Shown: piece by piece, positions 17,678 through 26,315 of the stretch
Layout: the number at the start of each line of letters is the position of its first letter
Numbering within the stretch: position 1 is the first letter of the stretch
NCBI GenBank assembly: GCA_028688525.1
Contig: JAQTYA010000004.1
Location: 1 to 64,000, forward strand
Direction: 5' to 3'
DNA from: Methylococcus sp.
GTDB lineage: Bacteria; Pseudomonadota; Gammaproteobacteria; Methylococcales; Methylococcaceae
Length of the DNA stretch: 64,000 nucleotides
Notes under the pieces: generated by a model
The model's input: the letters and a program-made list of their open reading frames with translations, nothing else
Told to the model about the DNA's origin: nothing
Database searches by the model: none
Position numbers and translations under genes: made by a program

Positions 17678-18370
17678 TCATGCGTCGCTGCCGTCCTCGC
17701 CCTCCTGCCCGTCGTCATACTCCCCTTCATGTTCGCCTTCATGCTCCCCGTCGTGCCCATCGTCGTACTCGCCTTCATGTTCGCCATCGTGCCCATCGTC
17801 GCCAGAGGGCGTTGCGGTCGGCGCGGGGCTCGGGGTCGGTTCGGCTACATCCCTCTCGTAGTGCACCGTGCCGGTAGACACGATGGTGCCGCGAACCGCC
17901 GAAATCACGCCGACATGGGTGGCATCTGATGCGGTGCTGGATGTCGTGCCGTCGTAATCGCTTTCGATGACGCGCTCGAAGACCTTGTTGCTCTCCGAGC
18001 CCATCGAGGAGCCGAACGCGACGGCGGTACGAACGCGGATGTGGACGGGCGGAGTAAGCAGGGGCGAGGGCAGGCTGGGCAGAGCCTGGCTGCCGCAGGA
18101 TTTGTTGTATTTGCTGGGGTAGCTCGCGGTACAGCGTGCGCTGCTGCCCATGTCGTCCAGATTGAGATTCAGCGCTTCCGCCGCCACATAGTCGGATGCA
18201 GCCTGGGCTTGCTGAAAGCCGTTGATGCGGGCTTCGGCATTGCGCGCCATACGGATGCCGGTACTGCTCGATTGGATGGCGGCGACGCCCAGCACCGTAA
18301 GCACGATAGTGAACAGCATGCCGATGACTAAAGCTGCACCCCTTTGCGATCCCAGCTTTGCCAGAGACAT
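17678..18370 (-). CDS. pilX: Minor pilin PilX with acidic His-rich C-terminal repeats
   Basis: The N-terminus SQRGAALVIGMLFTIVLTVLG is the PilX-type transmembrane/assembly helix, without the GFTLIE box, as is usual for PilX. AAGGAGGGG lies just upstream of the ATG. The body resembles PilX/PilW-associated pilins to about residue 185. The final 40 residues are a run of HDGEHEGEYDDG units, extremely acidic and His-rich. That is not typical of PilX and matches in composition the insertion in the neighbouring PilY1. 111 bp upstream of pilY1, and immediately downstream of pilW. Confidence 0.85.
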   Translation of the reverse strand: MSLAKLGSQRGAALVIGMLFTIVLTVLGVAAIQSSSTGIRMARNAEARINGFQQAQAASDYVAAEALNLNLDDMGSSARCTASYPSKYNKSCGSQALPSLPSPLLTPPVHIRVRTAVAFGSSMGSESNKVFERVIESDYDGTTSSTASDATHVGVISAVRGTIVSTGTVHYERDVAEPTPSPAPTATPSGDDGHDGEHEGEYDDGHDGEHEGEHEGEYDDGQEGEDGSDA

Positions 18371-18394
18371 TGCCGCCCCTCCTTACAAATCCGG

Positions 18395-19504
18395 TCAGTG
18401 ATATTGCTGGTTGCGCAATTGCACCGTGGTTGTGAACACCTTGCGCCTGAAATGGTCGTTGTATGCACGGGTCACTGCAGCGTCGCCCGTGCCGAACGTA
18501 TAGGTCTTGTTGTCAGTGTAGCTCGAATCGGCTTCCGCGCTACGGACCAGGACATGAATGCGGGCGCTGATGGCGCAGTCGAGCTCGTTGGGGTTGGCGG
18601 CAAGGATGTCGGAGAGCTCTGAAGGTGACGGGTAGATGTCCGGAACACCGTCTATTTCGCTTAGTCCGCAAGTAAGGTTAGACCTATCGTTGTCGTCGAT
18701 GCCGAATTCGATATGGAAGTATTCGATGCCTTCTGCCAGATCGCCAGACTCGTCTTCGATTTTCGGTACCTTCTCTCCATCGCTAGTCTGTCTCGTCAGT
18801 GTTTTCCGCGTGAGGCGGGGGATGCAGCGTCCCTCGTTCGGTTTGGCCGCGCAGCTTGTAGCGCTGAGTTCGGTATGGACGTAATAGATATGCACCAAAT
18901 ATCTCCAGTAGGGTGCAGCGGTAGCGGACACGGGACAGTCCGGTAGGTCGGCCCCTTTAACGAGCTTGCCGGTGGCGCCGGTAGTCTGAAGATAGACAAG
19001 ACCGGTGAGGTCGTCGCCCGCGGCGCGACAATAGAGTGGATTGCCTTCGACATGCTGAAGCGATAGTACGTGGGTGCCTGCCTTGACGTAGTCGGCCGCT
19101 ACGAAACAGTTCAAGTCCGAGAGCCCCGCGGGTGCTTCGCTGGCCGATGGCGCAACTAGATACTGGAGCGTGGGATGCGATGTGGTTTGCGTCGTCGATG
19201 GCACCGCCCAATTGGTTCCGCAATCGCTCTGGACAGAAATCGTGGCTGAGGGACGGCAGTTGGCCAGATTGCTGCAATCGGCTGAGCCCCAGAATCCGGC
19301 TGCCGCCACGTCGCTGGCCAGAAGATTGAGTGCATAGCGCCCGTTTTCCTGCATCTGGGCATACTGTTCGTTTTGCCGGTAATTGGTTTTGTGCTGCACG
19401 AATAGTGAGCCGATGGCGCCGACTACCATCAGTCCCAAGACCATGGCGATCATGAGTTCGATCGCGGAAAACCCGTTCTGGCGGCTTGCTTCGTTTGCGT
19501 TCAT
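18395..19504 (-). CDS. pilW: Minor pilin PilW
   Basis: The track ORF is extended at its start into pilV. ATG 19504 gives MNANEASRQNGFSAIELMIAMVLGLMVVGAIG, a prepilin leader cleaved after Gly11 with Glu at the conserved fifth position. The box reads GFSAIEL rather than GFTLIEL, a mild variant. 369 aa fits PilW. The ATG follows the pilV stop by a single base, which suggests coupling. Residues near 235-260 (GIEYFHIEFGIDDN) match the family C-terminal region. It likely belongs to the tip-priming minor-pilin complex. Confidence 0.88.
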   Translation of the reverse strand: MNANEASRQNGFSAIELMIAMVLGLMVVGAIGSLFVQHKTNYRQNEQYAQMQENGRYALNLLASDVAAAGFWGSADCSNLANCRPSATISVQSDCGTNWAVPSTTQTTSHPTLQYLVAPSASEAPAGLSDLNCFVAADYVKAGTHVLSLQHVEGNPLYCRAAGDDLTGLVYLQTTGATGKLVKGADLPDCPVSATAAPYWRYLVHIYYVHTELSATSCAAKPNEGRCIPRLTRKTLTRQTSDGEKVPKIEDESGDLAEGIEYFHIEFGIDDNDRSNLTCGLSEIDGVPDIYPSPSELSDILAANPNELDCAISARIHVLVRSAEADSSYTDNKTYTFGTGDAAVTRAYNDHFRRKVFTTTVQLRNQQYH

Positions 19505-19505
19505 G

Positions 19506-20111
19506 TCAGACGCAGCCCCCCGCCGTGGTGCTTTCCTTGCAAATGTAGGTGCTAAGGCGAAATATCCGCCGGTATTCGTTGCCTTCGCCGTAATTGCCTT
19601 CGCCGCAAGTGTCGGTCGCGTTGTCGGAGCCTTCTTCGGGCAGCGAGGGGTCGCGGCCGCGCCAGACGATGGTGACGGTGTACTGTCCGGAGCCGCCGGC
19701 ATTGCTGCTGGTGACACAAAGGGTCGGGTTTGCCAATCCGCCCACCTGGGTTTGGTTTTCCCCCGAGCCGGTGGTTTCGGCCGCGCCGGACAGGGTCAGC
19801 CAGGCGTCCCGGCGGTCGCAGCTTGCGCGGTTGGCCGAAGCCGAGCAATCGAGCGTCGTGCTGAATGTGCTGCTGCTGTCGATATCGGCGACATAACTGC
19901 CCAGGGCATTGGTGTTCAAGCGCATCCGTTCCAATAGGTCTTGCGCGGCGGCGGAGGCCAGGCTGCGCTGGGCGGATTCGAACGAGGCCTTGCGCGCGGT
20001 GATCTGCAACGCTGCAAGCCCGAGTAAGGCTACAGCGAAGACGAAAACGCTGATGAGGACTTCGATCAGGGTGAATCCGCCATGGCGTCGCCGAATCTGA
20101 CGTCGGATCAT
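19506..20111 (-). CDS. pilV: Minor pilin PilV
   Basis: The start at ATG 20111, one base after the fimT stop, is preferred over the track start at 20177, and ATG 20126 is also possible. It gives MIRRQIRRRHGGFTLIEVLISVFVFAVALLGLAALQ, a standard PilV prepilin leader and helix. Residues 30-60 carry the AQDLLERMRLNTNA motif typical of PilV. The soluble domain has several Cys residues and ends in GGCV. 201 aa. Third gene in meaning, second in order, of fimT-pilV-pilW-pilX-pilY1-pilE. Confidence 0.88.
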   Translation of the reverse strand: MIRRQIRRRHGGFTLIEVLISVFVFAVALLGLAALQITARKASFESAQRSLASAAAQDLLERMRLNTNALGSYVADIDSSSTFSTTLDCSASANRASCDRRDAWLTLSGAAETTGSGENQTQVGGLANPTLCVTSSNAGGSGQYTVTIVWRGRDPSLPEEGSDNATDTCGEGNYGEGNEYRRIFRLSTYICKESTTAGGCV

Positions 20112-20112
20112 G

Positions 20113-20661
20113 TCAGCGGCAGTCATCGTCGGAAAGATTGGTGCGCTCACTACCCTTCTCCTGGATTTTGTCGCCATCGTCGTCGCGGGTGGTCCGTAGG
20201 CGCCCGGTCATGGCAAGCACCAAGCCCCGCGCTTTGGTGTAGCCGCGGCTGTCGCAGAAGATGAACGTGCCGTTGTTCACCCCGTTCAGGAATCCTTTGC
20301 CGTCGTATGACACTCGGTCGCTGCCCGTGTACTTGAGGTTCATAGCCATAGGAGACGATACCGACTCGTGCACCCTTAACACTGTCGCTCCGGCCAGGAC
20401 GAGCCAGCCCTCCGTCCAGGTCTTGGCATCGTCGCAGCCGGTATCGCCGGTGTTGCGTTTGCAAACAGTAACGATGTCATTGCGCTTCACCGCTTCGCTG
20501 CGGGCATAGCTCAAATCGGCGACCAGCGCATTGATCTGGGCGGACATCCGGTTGTCCAGGATCAGGTCGCGGAAACCCGGGATGCCCACCGTGATCAGGA
20601 TGGCGGCGATGGCGATCCCGATCATGAGTTCGATCAGCGTGAAGCCTGCGGTGTTGCGCAT
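20113..20661 (-). CDS. fimT: Minor pilin FimT/GspH-like
   Basis: ATG 20661 gives [30 protein letters not shown], a canonical prepilin leader six residues long. The track start at 20712 adds an implausible 17-residue extension. The GspH/FimT signature RMSAQINALVADLSYARSEAVKRN follows directly. 182 aa. First gene of the minor-pilin operon, 68 bp downstream of rlmM on the same strand. It may be transcribed from its own promoter or by read-through from rlmM. Confidence 0.88.
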   Translation of the reverse strand: MRNTAGFTLIELMIGIAIAAILITVGIPGFRDLILDNRMSAQINALVADLSYARSEAVKRNDIVTVCKRNTGDTGCDDAKTWTEGWLVLAGATVLRVHESVSSPMAMNLKYTGSDRVSYDGKGFLNGVNNGTFIFCDSRGYTKARGLVLAMTGRLRTTRDDDGDKIQEKGSERTNLSDDDCR

Positions 20662-20729
20662 AGGGCGATCCTCGGTGCCATGACCGTAAACGTTCGCTAT
20701 CGAAATCCTCATCTCCCCGGCCGAGGGCG

Positions 20730-21794
20730 CTAGGCAACCAGGTCGAGAAATCCGGTGACTTCTTCGCGGTCGTGGTAGAGCTGGCGGAACCTCAGGCGAT
20801 GGGGTATCCCTTCCTGAAACAGCCGTTCCTCGATGAGGTTCCGGCAGCGCTTGACTTCCTCGTAGCGCTTGTTCATCGGTAATTTTAGATTGAATACAGC
20901 ATAACGGAAGGCACCGTCAGCGGCCCAATCGGCGACCAGCCGGGCGATGCGCGAGGGTTGTTCCACCATGTCGCAGACCAGCCAGTCGACCCGCTTAGGC
21001 GGGCGGTAGCGGAAGCCGTCGGCGCGCTGGTGGGTGACCAAGCCGGATTCCATGAGGGCGGCGTCTATGTTGCCATTATCGACGGCGGTGGTGCGGATGT
21101 GGCGCCGCACCAACTGCCAGGTCCAGCCGCCGGGGGCAGCGCCCAGGTCGACCGCGGTCATGCCGGGTTGGGGCGTGATTTCGGGATGGTCTACGAATAC
21201 CAGGAAGGCTTCCTCCAGCTTGAGAGTGGAGCGGCTGGGCGCTGACCGCGGGAATTTGAGGCGGGGGATACCGCAGGGCCAGGGCGCCGAGTCGTTCGGC
21301 AGGGTGTAGCCGACGTAAGCGGCGGCGGAGCTCAGAAAAAAGACATGGAGGCGTGGGGCCGAAACTCCGCCGCCGAGCAGTCCCGCTTTGGTCGCGGCGG
21401 CGGTGAAGGGCGGTTCGAACTTGCGGGTGAATTGCGCGAGCTCCTTGGCCTCGTTGGTGTCCGCCGTTTCCAGCCACAGCGCCGAATAGCGTCGCTGCAG
21501 ACCGGCTGCCGCGGTGAGGAGCGGTTCGATGCGATCAGCGACCGGGAGCTCGGACAAGGGGCCGAGGGCGAAGATCCGCTGGCGGGCGAAGATCAGTTCG
21601 TCGAAACGCAGTTCGGGGGCGTGCGCGTCGAGAACGTCCGGCTCATGCGCGACGAAGACTACGTAGGCCGAGTTTTCCTTCGCTTTGATGTAGCCGGATA
21701 TTCCCGCAATGCTGGTCTGCTCCTGGATTTCGGCGGCACATTCCTTTTCGAAGCCGCGGCGGCAGTAAAGGAGGATCGAGGTGGGTGATGTCAA
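20730..21794 (-). CDS. rlmM: 23S rRNA C2498 2'-O-ribose methyltransferase
   Basis: Methylates the 23S rRNA before ribosome assembly. Homology begins at SILLYCRRGFEKECAAEI, the RlmM N-terminal THUMP-like start. The only start codon close to it is TTG at 21794, with AGG about 9 nt upstream, giving 354 aa against about 360 for the family. The 534-aa track ORF runs back into the divergent ABC gene and is not credible. The SAM site AVDLGAAPGGWTWQLV and the catalytic K-D-K residues (KRVDWLVCDM, FNLKLPMNKRYEE) are all visible. The TTG start is unusual but well supported by the alignment. Confidence 0.88.
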   Translation of the reverse strand: MTSPTSILLYCRRGFEKECAAEIQEQTSIAGISGYIKAKENSAYVVFVAHEPDVLDAHAPELRFDELIFARQRIFALGPLSELPVADRIEPLLTAAAGLQRRYSALWLETADTNEAKELAQFTRKFEPPFTAAATKAGLLGGGVSAPRLHVFFLSSAAAYVGYTLPNDSAPWPCGIPRLKFPRSAPSRSTLKLEEAFLVFVDHPEITPQPGMTAVDLGAAPGGWTWQLVRRHIRTTAVDNGNIDAALMESGLVTHQRADGFRYRPPKRVDWLVCDMVEQPSRIARLVADWAADGAFRYAVFNLKLPMNKRYEEVKRCRNLIEERLFQEGIPHRLRFRQLYHDREEVTGFLDLVA

Positions 21795-21869
21795 GGCTTT
21801 ACCTGCAGCCGGGGCTGGTTTAAGTTGAGGCGCGACCTCGCATTCTAACCGACATCCGCAGTTCCGACC

Positions 21870-23084
21870 GTGAGCTCCCCTCGTATTCTGGCCGACCGGG
21901 TCAGCAAGAAATTCTGTCGCTCCCTGAGCCATTCCTTGTGGTATTCGATGCGGGACGCGGGGCGCCGTGTCATCGGGCGCCGCCCGGCGGCAGATTTGCG
22001 CAGCGGCGAGTTCTGGGCGGTGCGGGACGTGTCTTTCGAAGTTGCGCCGGGCGAGTGTCTGGCTCTGATCGGCCCGAACGGCGCCGGCAAGAGCACGCTG
22101 CTGCGGATGCTCAACCGCGAGTACTGCCCGGATGCCGGAAGGATCGCCATGAGCGGCGCGGTGAAGCCGCTGATCCGTTTGGGCAGCGGTTTGCAGCCGA
22201 TGTACACGGGGCGGGAAAACATCTATTTGAAATGCGCGGAACTGGGGTTGTCCAAGCGCGACACCGACGCCAAGCTGGATGAGATCGTCGCCTTCGCCGA
22301 ACTGGAAGCGGCGCTGGAGCGGCCGGTCAAGCAATATTCCGATGGCATGTACGCCAGGCTAGAGTTCGCCGTCGCCACCTGCATGCCGGTAGATGTCCTG
22401 CTCATCGACGAGGTGCTGGCAGTGGGCGACGTTTCGTTCCAGCTGCGCTGTCTGGATCGGCTCAATGCGCTGAAGCGCGGCGGCAGTGCGCTGGTATTCG
22501 TTTCGCATTCGGAAATGAATGTGCTTCAGGTGGCCGACCGCTGCCTGTTGCTGTTCGATGGTCGGACCTTGGCCCAAGGTAAGCCGGAGGCGGTGTTCGG
22601 CAAGTATTACGCGGCGGTGGGCTACTTCAATCGGAATTTGAAGGCGTTGGGCGCGTTGCCGGTCCAGCCCGAAAACTGTTCGGCCGGGCTGGATTTCGCG
22701 GTTCGGCGGGCCGAGCCCCGCAAGGCCGTGCCGGGCCAGCCGCTTGCGCTAGCGCTGGAATACCGCGCCGAGCGGGATTTCGGCGCCGCCGAACTGCAAC
22801 TGGAATTTTGGAATACGGCAGGCTTGTTGACCGCGACGAGCCAGACGGGGCAGCTACGCCTTACCTGTGGTCAGGGCTGCATCGCCGTGGATCTGCCGTT
22901 TCTGGGGCTGGAGGCCGGTATCTATAGCATTGCCGTATCCGCCACGGAGGGCGGCCGCCTTCTAGCTTACCGGGGCGAGGCGGAGCGACTCCTGGTCGAG
23001 CAGCTGGCTTGCGGGCGCGCCGGCGGCTTCGGCATTCTGGAAGCGCGATTTCGCCCCCCAACGATTTCTAGCGGAGACCATTGA
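21870..23084 (+). CDS. Wzt-like ABC transporter ATP-binding protein (polysaccharide export type)
   Basis: A 404-residue ATPase: Walker A GPNGAGKST at 68-76, a signature of the YSDGM type used by polysaccharide exporters (QYSDGMYARLEFA), Walker B VLLIDEVLAVGD, and H-loop FVSHS. Residues about 260-400 form a beta-rich extra domain like the Wzt C-terminal glycan-recognition domain. Such ATPases normally pair with a Wzm/TagG permease and sit among glycosyltransferases, but none is adjacent here. The ATPase stop is one base before the JAMM gene ATG. Probably part of an O-antigen or capsule exporter encoded elsewhere; the orphan position is odd. Confidence 0.85.
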   Translation: MSSPRILADRVSKKFCRSLSHSLWYSMRDAGRRVIGRRPAADLRSGEFWAVRDVSFEVAPGECLALIGPNGAGKSTLLRMLNREYCPDAGRIAMSGAVKPLIRLGSGLQPMYTGRENIYLKCAELGLSKRDTDAKLDEIVAFAELEAALERPVKQYSDGMYARLEFAVATCMPVDVLLIDEVLAVGDVSFQLRCLDRLNALKRGGSALVFVSHSEMNVLQVADRCLLLFDGRTLAQGKPEAVFGKYYAAVGYFNRNLKALGALPVQPENCSAGLDFAVRRAEPRKAVPGQPLALALEYRAERDFGAAELQLEFWNTAGLLTATSQTGQLRLTCGQGCIAVDLPFLGLEAGIYSIAVSATEGGRLLAYRGEAERLLVEQLACGRAGGFGILEARFRPPTISSGDH

Positions 23085-23085
23085 A

Positions 23086-23508
23086 ATGACGCAGGAGCAT
23101 TGCGAAATTCCCCGGCATCTCGTGAACCAGATACTGCATCTAGCACAGACGGCGCCTGGCGCCGAGGTCTGCGGTCTGATCGGTGCCGTAAGCGGGCAGC
23201 CGCTGCGGTGTTACCCGGTGCGCAACGCGGCAGACCGGCCGGAATGCCGCTTTCTCCTCGACCCCAAAGAACAGATCGATGCCATGAGAGCGATGCGGGA
23301 ACGCGGCGAGGAGCTGTTCGCGATCTTCCATTCTCATCCCACGGCTGCGGCGATACCCTCCCCGGTCGATCTCGAGTTCGCCGCCTATCCCGAGGCTTTA
23401 CATCTGATCGTTTCGCTGAATACCAAGGGCGTGCTGGAAATGCGCGGCTTTCGCATCGGTGCGGAGCGGGCGGTCGCCGAGGTCCAGTTGCTGCTGGCGT
23501 CGGAATGA
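23086..23508 (+). CDS. JAMM/MPN+ metalloprotease (Mov34/PAD-1 family)
   Basis: 140 aa with a complete zinc JAMM site: Glu27 in AEVCGLIG, then HSHPTAAAIPSPVD with His82, His84, Ser92 and Asp95 (H-x-H-x7-S-x2-D). Single-domain bacterial members cleave isopeptide or C-terminal peptide bonds, for example from ThiS/MoaD-like sulfur carriers or cysteine adducts (Mec+/CysO type). No ThiS, MoaD or ThiF partner is adjacent. The gene starts one base after the Wzt-like ATPase stop, so the two are probably co-translated, a pairing I cannot explain. It ends 4 bp from the convergent P-type ATPase. Catalytic fold is secure; substrate unknown. Confidence 0.88.
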   Translation: MTQEHCEIPRHLVNQILHLAQTAPGAEVCGLIGAVSGQPLRCYPVRNAADRPECRFLLDPKEQIDAMRAMRERGEELFAIFHSHPTAAAIPSPVDLEFAAYPEALHLIVSLNTKGVLEMRGFRIGAERAVAEVQLLLASE

Positions 23509-23512
23509 TCCG

Positions 23513-26179
23513 TTAACCGGCTGTTTCGTGGTTTTCCCGGTAGATCCAGCCGCGCCGCCGCATCCATTTCTCCAGTTCCACCGCCCAGAACACTATGCTG
23601 GAGAGTCCCAAGCAGACGCCCAGTTCCCCGGCGCTCAGCGCTTCCGTCTTGAATATCGGCTGCAGGACCGGCACATACAGCACCGCCATCTGTAGGGCGA
23701 TCGTGAGCAGCACCGCTGCGAATAGCGGCTTGTTCGAGAACAGGCCCTGGCGGAACAGCGATTCCTGCTCCGAACGCACGGCCAGCACATTGCTCATCTG
23801 CGACAGCGTGAGCACGGTGAATACCACGCTTTGCCAGTGTGCCGAACCGGAATGGTAGGCCCAAGCCTGGGACAGCAGGGTGATGCCGCCCATAAGCAGG
23901 CCGATCCACAGGATGTGCTGCCACATGCCGTGGGCGAATAGGCTTTCCCGCGGCGGGCGGGGCGGCCGCTGCATGAGGCCTTTTTCCTCCGGCTCCAGCG
24001 CGAGCGCCAGGCCAGGCAAGCCATCCGTAACCAGATTGATCCACAAAATATGGATCGGCAGCAGCGGCGTGGGCAGCATCAGGAACGGTGCCAGGAACAG
24101 CGTCCAGACCTCCGCCGAGTTGCTGGTCATGGCGTATTTCACGAACTTGCGGATGTTGTCGAAGATGTGCCGGCCTTCCCGCACCGCGCCGACGATGGAG
24201 GCGAAGTTGTCGTCCAGTAGTACCATATGGGAGGCTTCGCGGGCCACGTCGGTGCCGATCTTGCCCATGGCCACGCCGATGTTGGCGCATTTAAGCGCGG
24301 GGGCGTCGTTGACACCGTCGCCGGTCATCGCGACGAATTCGCCCTTATCTTGTAGCGCCCGAACGATCTTGATCTTCTGCTCCGGGGCGACGCGGGCGTA
24401 GACTCTGATGTCCTCCACACGTCGCTCGAACTCCTCCAGGCTCATCCTCGCCAGCTCCTCGCCGGTCAGCACCTCGTCGCCGTCTTCGGCAATGCCGAGG
24501 CGGCGGGCGATAGTCCGTGCGGTGGCGGGATGGTCGCCGGTAATCATCACCGGCTTGATGCCGGCGGTTTTGCACAGCGCCACTGCTTCCGCTGCCTCCG
24601 GCCGAGACGGGTCCATGAGCCCGACTAAACCGAGGAAGCACAATCCGGTTTCGACGGCATCGGAGCAATGGACATCGGCTGGTGCTTCCGGCCATTCCCG
24701 ATAAGCCAAGGCCAGGACGCGCAGGCCGTCGGCTGCCATCCGCTCGGCGATGTCGTGCAGGACTTTCGGCTGGATCGGACGGGAACCTTCGACGGTCCAT
24801 TGGTCGGTGCAGCGGGGCAGCAGTTTTTCCGGAGCGCCCTTGGTATAGGAGATCAAGGCATCGTTTTCGCGGTGCAGCGTGGTCATCAGCTTGCGCTCGG
24901 AATCGAACGGAATTTCCGCGGCCCGGGGATGCGTGATGGCGAGATGGATGCCTTGATAGCCGGCCGCGGCGGCGGCTTCGTACAGGGCGGTTTCGGTCGG
25001 GTCGCCGAGCAGGCGTCCGTCCTTGTCGATCCGGACGTCGTTGTTCAAAGCCATCGCGCGCAGCAGGATCGGCGGCAATTCACCGTCCGTATGCCCATCC
25101 ACATGGAATGCTTCGGCCTGCATCCGGTTTTGGGTGAGGGTGCCGGTCTTGTCGGAGCAGATATAGGTCACTGAGCCGAGGGTTTCGACCGCGGGCAGAC
25201 GGCGGATCAGCACATGCTGCCGGATCATCTTGCGCGCGCCCAGCGCTAGGGAGACCGTTGCGACCGCCGGCAGGGCTTCCGGAATGGCGGCAACCGCCAG
25301 GCTGACTGCGGTCAGGAACATCAGCAGCGGCTGCTCGCCGCGCAGCAGACCGACTACGAAGATGATGGCGCAGATCGCCAGCACCAGCAGCGCCAGCCGC
25401 TTGCCGAGCTGAGCCAGGCGGTTCTGCAGCGGGGTGCGGCTTTCCTTCTCGTCGCGCAAGAGTTGAGCGATCTTGCCGAGTTCGGTTTCCATACCGGTGG
25501 CGATCACACCGCCCAGGCCCCGGCCGTAGGTAACGATCGTGCCCTTGTAGGCCATGTTGCGGCGGTCTCCGAGCGCGGCGTCCGGGTCCCGTATCGCTTC
25601 GACGGATTTGCCTACCGGCTGGGACTCGCCGGTCAGCGCAGCCTCTTCCACCCGGAGCTGCGCAGTGTCCAGCAGACGGATGTCGGCGGGCACGATGTTG
25701 CCGGCCTCCATCAGCACCAAGTCGCCGGGAACCAGTTCGTGGGCCGGCAGCTCGTGGTGCTGTCCGTCCCGGAGGACTCGTGCGGTGGGAGCTGCCATGC
25801 TCTTCAGCGCGGCGATGGCGCGTTCGGCCCGGTATTCTTGGACGAAGCCGATGACCGCGTTCAGGACGACGATCACCACGATGGTCAAGGTATCGGCCAG
25901 CTCGCCGACCAGGCCCGAGACGATGCCGGCCAGGATGAGCACCACGATCATGAAGTCGGCGAACTGTCCCAGGAGCATGGACAGCGGGCCACGCGGACGC
26001 TGTTCGGCGATGAGGTTCGGACCCTGCTCGGCGAGGCGCTGTTCGGCTTCCTGCTGCGACAGCCCTGCTTGCGGATCGACCTTGAGCCAGGCGGCGGTCT
26101 GCCACGGTTCCAGCAAATGCCAGTGGGTCGGCGGAGTAGCCTTCCGATTCGCGGGCGCTTTGCGTTTCATGGTGAACAT
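23513..26179 (-). CDS. P2-type cation-transporting ATPase (Ca2+/Mn2+-like)
   Basis: 888 aa. Cation_ATPase_N at 20-90, actuator with LTGESQPVGKS, TM4 with AIPEALPAVAT, phosphorylation site SDKTGTLTQNRM, hinge MTGDGVNDAPALK, then TM5-TM10. TM4 reads PEALP. TM5/6 carry TSNSAEVW and LWINLVTDGLPGLAL, so the Asn and Asp that bind Ca2+ in SERCA/PMR1 pumps are kept. This favours Ca2+ or Mn2+ export over Na+ or K+, but specificity is inferred. Begins at ATG 26179, 136 bp downstream of gatB on the same strand. Confidence 0.88.
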   Translation of the reverse strand: MFTMKRKAPANRKATPPTHWHLLEPWQTAAWLKVDPQAGLSQQEAEQRLAEQGPNLIAEQRPRGPLSMLLGQFADFMIVVLILAGIVSGLVGELADTLTIVVIVVLNAVIGFVQEYRAERAIAALKSMAAPTARVLRDGQHHELPAHELVPGDLVLMEAGNIVPADIRLLDTAQLRVEEAALTGESQPVGKSVEAIRDPDAALGDRRNMAYKGTIVTYGRGLGGVIATGMETELGKIAQLLRDEKESRTPLQNRLAQLGKRLALLVLAICAIIFVVGLLRGEQPLLMFLTAVSLAVAAIPEALPAVATVSLALGARKMIRQHVLIRRLPAVETLGSVTYICSDKTGTLTQNRMQAEAFHVDGHTDGELPPILLRAMALNNDVRIDKDGRLLGDPTETALYEAAAAAGYQGIHLAITHPRAAEIPFDSERKLMTTLHRENDALISYTKGAPEKLLPRCTDQWTVEGSRPIQPKVLHDIAERMAADGLRVLALAYREWPEAPADVHCSDAVETGLCFLGLVGLMDPSRPEAAEAVALCKTAGIKPVMITGDHPATARTIARRLGIAEDGDEVLTGEELARMSLEEFERRVEDIRVYARVAPEQKIKIVRALQDKGEFVAMTGDGVNDAPALKCANIGVAMGKIGTDVAREASHMVLLDDNFASIVGAVREGRHIFDNIRKFVKYAMTSNSAEVWTLFLAPFLMLPTPLLPIHILWINLVTDGLPGLALALEPEEKGLMQRPPRPPRESLFAHGMWQHILWIGLLMGGITLLSQAWAYHSGSAHWQSVVFTVLTLSQMSNVLAVRSEQESLFRQGLFSNKPLFAAVLLTIALQMAVLYVPVLQPIFKTEALSAGELGVCLGLSSIVFWAVELEKWMRRRGWIYRENHETAG

Positions 26180-26225
26180 CCTTGGCGGTTCACCCCCGGA
26201 TATTGGGGCGGTATCCGCCTAGGGT

Positions 26226-26255
26226 AGCCGGCTTGGCGTTTTGGCGAAAGCCGGC
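26226..26255. other. Inverted repeat upstream of the P-type ATPase
   Basis: GCCGGCTT and AAGCCGGC flank a spacer rich in GGCG/TTTT. It lies 50 bp before the ATPase start and could be an operator or part of the gatB terminator region. No known regulator motif recognised. Confidence 0.35.
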
Positions 26256-26270
26256 AGGGGGAGGCAGCAG

Positions 26271-26301
26271 GTGGATGGGCCTCGATCTTTGGCCCACCCA
26301 C
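26271..26301 (-). terminator. Hairpin after gatB
   Basis: GTGGATGGGCC-N9-GGCCCACCCAC has an 11-bp stem with one mismatch, 15 bp beyond the gatB stop. There is no U-tract, so termination efficiency is uncertain. Confidence 0.45.
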
Positions 26302-26315
26302 TTGGGCTCAAAAGC

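Noticed and set aside
20730-22334. 534-aa version of rlmM in the track
   Set aside because: Its first 180 residues run through the divergent ABC gene; homology begins at the TTG start at 21794.
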